From a virus, in the IMG/VR virus record IMGVR_UViG_3300009008_000282, positions 1 through 21,732 of that record: 21,732 bases of DNA. One strand, 5' to 3'. Shown here piece after piece: positions 17,379 to 21,732 of the stretch. Numbering within the stretch: position 1 is the first letter of the stretch; each line of letters opens with the position of its first letter. Under the pieces are notes generated by a model. The model was not told where the DNA came from and did not search any database. It was given only the letters and a program-made list of their open reading frames with translations. The position numbers were made by a program, and so were the translations under genes.

Positions 17379-19643
17379 TTATTTCCTCAGCTTTCTTATG
17401 TTATCACCAGTCTTTTCGTCTATACCCAATCCTTTTCCTTGACCTGTTGTATAAGTTAATACATCTGGTGTATATGCAATATGTCGTTTACCTTTCTCAC
17501 CTGCAGCTCCATATCCTTGTCCTATACCGAGAACATCACTTTGATTGCCTTTATTAGATGCTAAGAAACAATCCGGAGGAGATTTTTTCTCATGTTCAGA
17601 ATTGAAATATATTCCTGTGGCCGTATCTATTATAGCACTGGACTCTGAACCAGCCTCTCTAGTGATCCAGCCGTCGTGAACTTTCATAGAAATCCTATGA
17701 TGAGCATTTAAATCTATTCTACCATGACTAGCGTTATCTAATGATTCTACCTCTGGTGATGGTACAAAAAATTCCATTGTCCCAGCTGTCATACTAATTC
17801 TTGATGGAGATTCTGCATTTCGTGAACCTGCACTGTGTTTCCAAGTTTTATCAGATTCTTTAGTACATTCTCCTTCGATGTTAATATGACCACCAGCCAC
17901 CATATTAATATCTCCATCAGCTCTAAAATTTAAATTGCGTTTAGAATAAACTTCTATATCTCCACCAGAGGCAACCTTCATTCTCCACTTGGACGTCAAA
18001 CTCATTTTTTCATTAGCAGCAATTAAAACATCATTATCTCCTGTCCATATAACATGACCCTTCACATATAGATAATCATCATGTACACTTATGTTATAGC
18101 GGTCGCCCTTTACATAATCTACTTTAGTTCCTTCTTGATCTACTTCATAGTAAGTCCCTGCTCTGTGATATTCATGGATACGTTCTGCACCAGGCGTGTC
18201 ATCAAATTCCTTTACATGACCTGACTCAGATTCGTAAACATGATTGTATGGATACTCTGCAGCATATCTGCTAGATGGTTGATTCCAATATCCTACATAC
18301 TTACCATCATCATCGTAGCCGGCCACACTATTTAAATCTTCACCACCAATATTGATCTGTCGCTCTCTAGAATTTGCTTTACTCGCCAACATCGGATGCG
18401 GATCAACCAACATAGTACCTCCCCGGATGTACTCTCCTAATGGAGTTTGACTCGGAGCTGCAATTTTAATTATGCCAGATGTTGCACCTAGAGTTGCACC
18501 TGTTAAAGTAAACGTCTGACCATTCAAAGCTTCCATACCAACAATACCTGCAAGCTGTACTTTGTCACCTTCACCAATATTCGGTTTAACTTTATAACTG
18601 AGGGCTATAGTAGTTGCTGTGCCATTAATATTAGTAATCGTTGCACCGCCTTGGGCTAATCTATTAGTATCATTTCTAGGTAATATAATCTTTTCCGAAC
18701 TAGAGAGATCATCAAAAAATTTACCATCTTTTTTAGAACCATAAACACCATCTTCAAATAGACCTCTTATATATGTTGTTTGTACTGTTGTTAATCCAGA
18801 TTTTAAAATTGTTTCTAATCTGGGATAAGGCATCCTATCAGCATCCGCCTTTTCTTTGATTAATGGCCAAAATGGACCATTAGTTGTATCCCGTGTATCG
18901 TCATCTTCTAGATATCCTGTACTAATAATCTTACCAGCCTTATCCTCAGGACTGGTTTTGTTTTGCGTGTGATGGAATTTCCATTCTGTTGTTTTTGAAC
19001 CGTCACCATAATTCTCACCAGAATCTTTTTGTGTAGGTATAGTTAATCGTCTAGTAGTTCCAAATGTATCATACAATCCTTGTGAATGAGCACTAATTGT
19101 TGCAGTCTGTGTTTTTAATGCGGCCGCCCCCTCTATTTCAATGTAACTTAATATTTTTAAATCTTCTTCTGAAGGTTTGGCTGTTACTGTTCCACCAGAA
19201 CCTGATCCTACATGAGTAGTTGTATCAGGCTCATATGGAAGATCACCACTTACAGTTGTCGGATCATAAAACCCAAACTGATTATCTGTTCCTCTAGCAG
19301 AACCGTGAGCATTCATTTGTGTAGCTACTCTAGTATTCTTACCAGGTAACGTGCCCATTATAACAGGCTCTTGCATTGCATCTGGATCTCTAAAGAAACC
19401 TACGATCCAAGACCCTTCAACTATACCAATTGGAGAGTCTCCTATTCCAGCCATAGCATTACTACCCACAGGTTGCATAACCTCAGCCCAGGGCAAATCA
19501 TCTGTTTTTATTTTTTCTTTATCTTCGGTGTGATAACCTAAAGCACGAACCCTTACTCGACCGAGTTTTTCTGGATCATGTCTATCTTCAACTACACCAA
19601 CAAACCAAACGAAACCATCTCTACCTAAAAATCCTGTATTCAT
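17379..19643 (-). CDS. 5: Baseplate hub/central spike protein gp5 (VgrG-like, no lysozyme domain seen)
   Basis: gp5 forms the trimeric cell-puncturing needle at the tail tip. The N-terminus is an OB-fold: LGRDGFVWFVGVVEDR (about 6-21), LGRVRVRALGYH, LPWAEVMQPV, GSWIVGFFRD and PVIMGTLPG (to about 101). The conserved C-terminal spike region begins at about 465 (NHVYESESGHVKEFDDTPGA) and runs into needle-type beta repeats (about 500-590: GDRYNISVHDDYLYVKG, RNLNFRADGDINMVAGGHIN). T4 gp5 has 575 residues with an internal lysozyme; here the 360-residue middle shows no lysozyme signature. Residues about 334-395 instead resemble the FCCH-like beta fold seen in phage proteins (GMEALNGQTFTLTG). A late promoter ends 5 nt before the ATG and no SD is visible. 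Confidence 0.88.
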   Translation of the reverse strand: MNTGFLGRDGFVWFVGVVEDRHDPEKLGRVRVRALGYHTEDKEKIKTDDLPWAEVMQPVGSNAMAGIGDSPIGIVEGSWIVGFFRDPDAMQEPVIMGTLPGKNTRVATQMNAHGSARGTDNQFGFYDPTTVSGDLPYEPDTTTHVGSGSGGTVTAKPSEEDLKILSYIEIEGAAALKTQTATISAHSQGLYDTFGTTRRLTIPTQKDSGENYGDGSKTTEWKFHHTQNKTSPEDKAGKIISTGYLEDDDTRDTTNGPFWPLIKEKADADRMPYPRLETILKSGLTTVQTTYIRGLFEDGVYGSKKDGKFFDDLSSSEKIILPRNDTNRLAQGGATITNINGTATTIALSYKVKPNIGEGDKVQLAGIVGMEALNGQTFTLTGATLGATSGIIKIAAPSQTPLGEYIRGGTMLVDPHPMLASKANSRERQINIGGEDLNSVAGYDDDGKYVGYWNQPSSRYAAEYPYNHVYESESGHVKEFDDTPGAERIHEYHRAGTYYEVDQEGTKVDYVKGDRYNISVHDDYLYVKGHVIWTGDNDVLIAANEKMSLTSKWRMKVASGGDIEVYSKRNLNFRADGDINMVAGGHINIEGECTKESDKTWKHSAGSRNAESPSRISMTAGTMEFFVPSPEVESLDNASHGRIDLNAHHRISMKVHDGWITREAGSESSAIIDTATGIYFNSEHEKKSPPDCFLASNKGNQSDVLGIGQGYGAAGEKGKRHIAYTPDVLTYTTGQGKGLGIDEKTGDNIRKLRK

Positions 19644-19648
19644 ACATA

Positions 19649-19656
19649 TATTTATA
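19649..19656 (-). promoter_or_regulatory. 5: T4-type late promoter (TATAAATA) abutting gp5
   Basis: A perfect octamer followed by TATGT and the gp5 ATG. With T4-like geometry, initiation falls at or beside the A of the ATG. It lies just after the terminator at 19681-19707, so it restarts transcription for the tail operon. Confidence 0.65.
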
Positions 19657-19680
19657 TAGATAAACTAATTTTGTATTCAT

Positions 19681-19707
19681 AAAAAAACCCCTGCCGGAGC
19701 AGGGGTT
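19681..19707 (-). terminator. Strong intrinsic terminator ending the right-hand gene block
   Basis: On the minus strand, AACCCCTGC pairs perfectly with GCAGGGGTT around a 4-nt loop (TCCG), and a run of T residues follows directly. The plus strand lacks a T-run after the hairpin, so the terminator acts on leftward transcription. It separates the small accessory genes and the structured non-coding stretch from the late gp5 transcript. Confidence 0.9.
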
Positions 19708-19710
19708 CTT

Positions 19711-19890
19711 AAACAGCTTTACGGGCTGTTGCCTCAGTTGGTATCGGCAGAGCAGTGCTATCTAGATCACTTTTGATGCCTGAATTTAGTCGAGGACTTT
19801 TCTATAATATTGCCTACCGTTTGTAGGACTTTTCTCTCAAGTTATTGCGATTCACACCGACCGACAGATCGCAAGTCTGCCGGACCATCA
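19711..19890 (-). ncRNA. Candidate structured non-coding RNA ending at the terminator
   Basis: A gene-free stretch with many paired segments, unlike the other gaps in the window. Seen directly: a 6-bp hairpin AACAGC/GCTGTT (19712-19717 with 19725-19730); a long-range pairing CGGCAGA/TCTGCCG (19745-19751 with 19876-19882), flanked by GGT/ACC; a 7-bp stem TTGCGAT/ATCGCAA (19845-19851 with 19868-19874); a 5-bp hairpin CCTAC/GTAGG (19813-19817 with 19823-19827); and two short 4-bp stems. An 11-nt direct repeat AGGACTTTTCT occurs at 19793-19803 and 19825-19835. The strand is inferred from the terminator that follows on the minus strand. No known RNA family was recognised and no clear promoter is visible, so it could also be a processed 3' UTR of the upstream gene. 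Confidence 0.45.
19793..19835. repeat. 11-nt direct repeat AGGACTTTTCT, two copies 32 nt apart
   Basis: Exact copies lie at 19793-19803 and 19825-19835 in the non-coding stretch. Each is adjacent to a small hairpin: AGTC-gag-GACT with the first copy and CCTAC/GTAGG with the second. This suggests a duplicated structural or protein-binding element. Confidence 0.6.
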
Positions 19891-19916
19891 GTATCGTTTC
19901 ATTTTTCAACCTTCTT

Positions 19917-20339
19917 CTATTCTGTTAATCTCCAATGACCTGCATAATCTCTGCAAGCCACTCCCCATGCCAACTCATAACGTCCACCAATGTTTACTTC
20001 CATCTGAAACTCTCGGCATAGTTCTCCACGATAATTTCGGAACTCATGTACTACAGGATACCTATGTCCATTATGATAATGATATCCATATCGTCTATCA
20101 TAATTATGGTAATGATCTAAATGATAGTGTCCCCAATTCGGAGAATGTGAATATGTATTTGGTGATGACCCTATAGTTCCGTGTGCATGATTATGACTGT
20201 GACTATGACCTGTGATGGGGAAATGCATTTGAATACTCCAATGTACATTTCCTGCATTAACATCAAAAGGCATTACAAGTCCCAGCATCAATACAATGCC
20301 GACAGCATACAAATACAATTTCTCTATATCAACTTTCAT
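19917..20339 (-). CDS. Secreted histidine-rich protein with 17 kDa surface-antigen-like C-terminus
   Basis: A 140-residue protein with a signal peptide: charged MKVDIEK, then hydrophobic LYLYAVGIVLMLGLVMPF, and a probable signal peptidase I site after A29 (VNA-GN). There is no lipobox cysteine. Residues 33-98 hold 16 histidines, many alternating (GHSHSHNHAHG, HYHLDHYHNY, YGYHYHNGH), which suggests metal binding. Residues about 104-138 (RGELCREFQ, VNIGGRYE, ACRDYAGHWRL) match the conserved C-terminal motif of the 17 kDa surface-antigen family of bacterial outer-membrane proteins, including its two cysteines (C108, C129). The chosen ATG overlaps the upstream TGA (ATGA) with GGGGA before it; an ATG 12 nt earlier is possible. 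The role is unknown; cell-envelope modification or superinfection exclusion are guesses. Confidence 0.75.
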   Translation of the reverse strand: MKVDIEKLYLYAVGIVLMLGLVMPFDVNAGNVHWSIQMHFPITGHSHSHNHAHGTIGSSPNTYSHSPNWGHYHLDHYHNYDRRYGYHYHNGHRYPVVHEFRNYRGELCREFQMEVNIGGRYELAWGVACRDYAGHWRLTE

Positions 20340-20704
20340 TTTATTCCCCATGATTCTTTTAATGTCTTAATAACAGTTTCAAAATTTCCTGTGTAAGAAG
20401 CTTTTCCTAAATTTAAAATTCTAAGAGTTAAAGCTACATTATTAAATGTATATCCAATAGTATTATCTAATCTATCAACAGAAATTGCTAATGGGTGTTT
20501 GGATATAGAATTGTAACTCTCATCTAAACTAATCCCAGACCAATAACACTTACCATCTTGATCTGAAAATTTTTGAATTAGATCATCAGGTGTTAATTCA
20601 ATTTTCTTTACTGTAAGACCTTGACCTTTATTTTTTCTAGCAGCATTTCTATCCTGACCAAATTTAATATTGGCCATTAATTTTTTAGCTGTTTCTTCTT
20701 TCAT
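20336..20704 (-). CDS. HNH-like endonuclease family protein (altered catalytic position)
   Basis: A 122-residue protein whose C-terminal two thirds resemble small phage HNH/His-Me-finger proteins: GKCYWSGISL (51-60), then ISVDRLDNTIGYTFNNVALT (74-93) and a closing RILNLGK. In canonical HNH nucleases the segment equivalent to SVDRLD carries the catalytic histidine (D-H-I/L); here it is arginine. Activity is therefore uncertain, though this DRxD variant is common in phage relatives. The N-terminus is Lys/Arg-rich (AARKNKGQG), consistent with nucleic-acid binding. The gene starts 8 nt after the upstream stop and ends in an ATGA overlap with the His-rich gene. It may be a free-standing homing-type nuclease or a DNA-processing factor. 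Confidence 0.6.
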   Translation of the reverse strand: MKEETAKKLMANIKFGQDRNAARKNKGQGLTVKKIELTPDDLIQKFSDQDGKCYWSGISLDESYNSISKHPLAISVDRLDNTIGYTFNNVALTLRILNLGKASYTGNFETVIKTLKESWGIK

Positions 20705-20712
20705 CTGTATTA

Positions 20713-20901
20713 TTACTTTCCATAATACTTATCTACTTGTAAAAAATCATTCAAATATTTTTCAGCTAATGCAAGGCTATTCAAAGCTTCCTGTAAACTA
20801 AACTTTTCAACTTCTTTTACAAACTTACCTTTATCTAAACGAGTCTTTACATCTGTTTGTAAATCACGAACTTTGTCTACATATTGTTGTCTATTACTCA
20901 A
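20713..20901 (-). CDS. Small helical protein of unknown function (62 aa, probable TTG start)
   Basis: Not recognised. The body is charged and mostly alpha-helical: NRQQYVDKVRDLQTDVKTRL, KFVKEVEKFSLQEALNSL, ALAEKYLNDFLQVDKYYGK. No membrane segment is visible. I prefer the TTG at 20901 because AGAGGA lies 9 nt upstream and the 8-nt overlap with the preceding stop (TTGAGTAA) mirrors the ATGGTTAA overlap of the previous gene pair. ATG codons upstream (20928, 20934, 20943, 20973) would give longer forms but have no good ribosome binding site and overlap the upstream gene by 35-80 nt. Confidence 0.5.
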   Translation of the reverse strand: MSNRQQYVDKVRDLQTDVKTRLDKGKFVKEVEKFSLQEALNSLALAEKYLNDFLQVDKYYGK

Positions 20902-21187
20902 AATGTGCTTTCCTCTTAATGTGTTCATTGCCATTGCCACCATTTTTTTGGTCGCCCATATGTACATCTTCAACAGCTACCCAAACCTCAAACATACTTT
21001 CCACATCACGAATTAGAAACTTTGTTTCAGTTTCATTTCTCGCCACTACATTACCCTTGCGATACAACTTCTCATATTTTGCAATAGGTAAATCTGCCAC
21101 TGAATACAACCCACCAAGTCTCCCGAACTCGTCTACTGGAAATTCTGCTTCATAATAACATCTATACTTATCCATTTCTTTAACCAT
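20894..21187 (-). CDS. Hypothetical protein (97 aa)
   Basis: No family recognised. It begins MVKEMDKYRCYYEAEFPVDE and contains FLIRDVESMFEVWVAVEDVH, which reads as a small mixed alpha/beta fold. The tail is polar and basic (QKNGGNGNEHIKRKAHFE). The start at 21187 is supported by AAGGAG 7 nt upstream and an 8-nt overlap with the stop of the metallopeptidase-like gene; an earlier in-frame ATG at 21208 has no such support. It belongs to the tightly packed run of small genes upstream of the structured non-coding stretch, so co-expression with its neighbours is likely. Confidence 0.55.
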   Translation of the reverse strand: MVKEMDKYRCYYEAEFPVDEFGRLGGLYSVADLPIAKYEKLYRKGNVVARNETETKFLIRDVESMFEVWVAVEDVHMGDQKNGGNGNEHIKRKAHFE

Positions 21188-21638
21188 AATACCACTCCTT
21201 AAATTCATTATACAATGGCTTTTCTAACCGATAAGCTTCACGTTCCCAAGGCTGTTTGCTGTAAGGTAGTCGACCAAACGATTTAGTCTTCCACTGTACT
21301 CTATTAGGTTCAAAATCCCATAGTTCTTTTCTAACAAACTGTTTAAGATGGACCATTTCATGTGCTAACCAAATGAGTATCTGATTGAAAGGATGTTTCA
21401 TAGAGGTATCCAATTCTATCATAAATTCTCTAGGTCGATTAAGGTCATCATCAATAATCTGACAAAATCCATATGCCTGTTCTTTCTGTTTCAAGTCTTT
21501 GGTTAATTTAATCTCAAGCAGAATGTTTCTTGACATTCTTTTACCAAGCAATTTGTTACAATAAAACTCTGCAGCACATCCCAATGATCGAAACAATTTT
21601 AAATTATGACTTCTATAACCTTCAATTGTTATTATCAT
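21180..21638 (-). CDS. Putative HExxH zinc metallopeptidase (SprT-like)
   Basis: A 152-residue protein with a clear zinc-peptidase helix, LIWLAHEMVHLKQF, in which HEMVH spans about 93-97. A downstream PWEREAY segment (about 130-136) could supply the third ligand (Glu), the layout of SprT-like and related gluzincin domains in phages. There is no signal peptide, so it would act in the cytoplasm; the substrate is unknown. The start at 21638 is preferred because AAGGAA lies about 7 nt upstream; an upstream in-frame ATG at 21668 would overlap the previous gene further. It overlaps the upstream gene by 17 nt and the downstream gene by 8 nt. Confidence 0.65.
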   Translation of the reverse strand: MIITIEGYRSHNLKLFRSLGCAAEFYCNKLLGKRMSRNILLEIKLTKDLKQKEQAYGFCQIIDDDLNRPREFMIELDTSMKHPFNQILIWLAHEMVHLKQFVRKELWDFEPNRVQWKTKSFGRLPYSKQPWEREAYRLEKPLYNEFKEWYYG

Positions 21639-21732
21639 TAGGCAATTCCTTAAATACGTACCGAACAATATATTCAGTACCTTCCATGAATTTACGAGCT
21701 TCGTTAATGTCTGTGAAAGTTTTTATTACAGT
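21622..21732 (-). CDS. Hypothetical protein, C-terminal 36 residues (cut by window edge)
   Basis: An open frame enters from the right edge and ends in TGA at 21622-21624. The readable end is TVIKTFTDINEARKFMEGTE followed by YIVRYVFKELPNDNNN. It overlaps the metallopeptidase-like start by 17 nt, and the AAGGAA of that gene lies inside this coding sequence. The product is not identifiable from this fragment. Confidence 0.5.
   Translation of the reverse strand, partial: TVIKTFTDINEARKFMEGTEYIVRYVFKELPNDNNN

Noticed and set aside
19720-19790. Possible tRNA on the plus strand: CCTCAGTTGGTA followed by AGAGCA resembles a tRNA D-arm.
   Set aside because: The anticodon arm does not form a 5-bp stem with a 7-nt loop, there is no T-arm with GGTTC, and no acceptor stem closes at the right distance.
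19880-19900. Hammerhead-ribozyme-like CTGATG with GAAAC nearby on the minus strand.
   Set aside because: The core needs CTGANGA and a GAAA in the right order and spacing; here the elements are in the wrong arrangement.
20250-20339. Lipoprotein signal for the His-rich protein, as the 17 kDa antigens are often lipoproteins.
   Set aside because: There is no cysteine near the end of the hydrophobic segment; the cleavage site looks like signal peptidase I after VNA.
20902-20973. Longer N-terminus for the 62-aa gene (MKMYIWATKKMVAMAMN...).
   Set aside because: No ribosome binding site supports it, it overlaps the upstream gene by 80 nt, and its composition looks like read-through of another frame.

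Overview
This AT-rich window is part of the tail (baseplate) region of a T4-like contractile-tailed phage. Every gene I can support is on the minus strand, so the window reads right to left. It carries recognisable T4-type baseplate proteins (gp5, a PAAR spike tip, gp25, gp6, gp8), a large N-terminal DUF4815-like structural protein, and late promoters with the T4 consensus TATAAATA. The low-complexity structural proteins, rich in Thr, Ser, Gly and Asp, are of the kind found in marine T4-like phages (cyanophages and pelagiphages). That points to a marine host, but the host cannot be fixed from this sequence. I see no tRNA genes, CRISPR arrays, insertion sequences or integrase.

Right block (about 19917-21732): a compact run of small accessory genes, several overlapping by 4-17 nt. 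In transcription order they are the tail end of an unknown gene, an HExxH metallopeptidase-like protein, two small unknown proteins, an HNH-like protein with an altered catalytic position, and a secreted, very histidine-rich protein. The C-terminus of this last protein matches the 17 kDa surface-antigen motif of bacterial outer-membrane proteins. The block ends in a 273-nt non-coding stretch that is rich in paired segments and closes with a strong minus-strand intrinsic terminator.

Central block (8847-19643): the late operon(s) start immediately after that terminator. They encode gp5 (central spike/hub, no visible lysozyme domain), the PAAR tip with an unusual C-terminal extension, gp25, gp6, a gp7-position giant (1361 aa) and gp8. 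Together these build the central spike and the baseplate wedges. Late promoters lie before gp5, gp25 and gp8. The first two sit so close to the start codon that the transcripts would be essentially leaderless.

Left block (1-8827): a 2280-aa DUF4815-type structural protein in the gp9/gp10 position, followed by small virion-type proteins (coiled coil, 63 aa, 110 aa) and two tandem fibre-like genes built from shared repeats, the last cut by the window edge. Another late promoter lies before the 110-aa gene. Short beta-rich modules recur in the 2280-aa, 1361-aa and gp8 proteins, which suggests module shuffling among baseplate/fibre proteins.

The most unusual items are the His-rich 17-kDa-antigen-like secreted protein, the adjacent structured non-coding region, and the two late promoters abutting start codons that lack ribosome binding sites.
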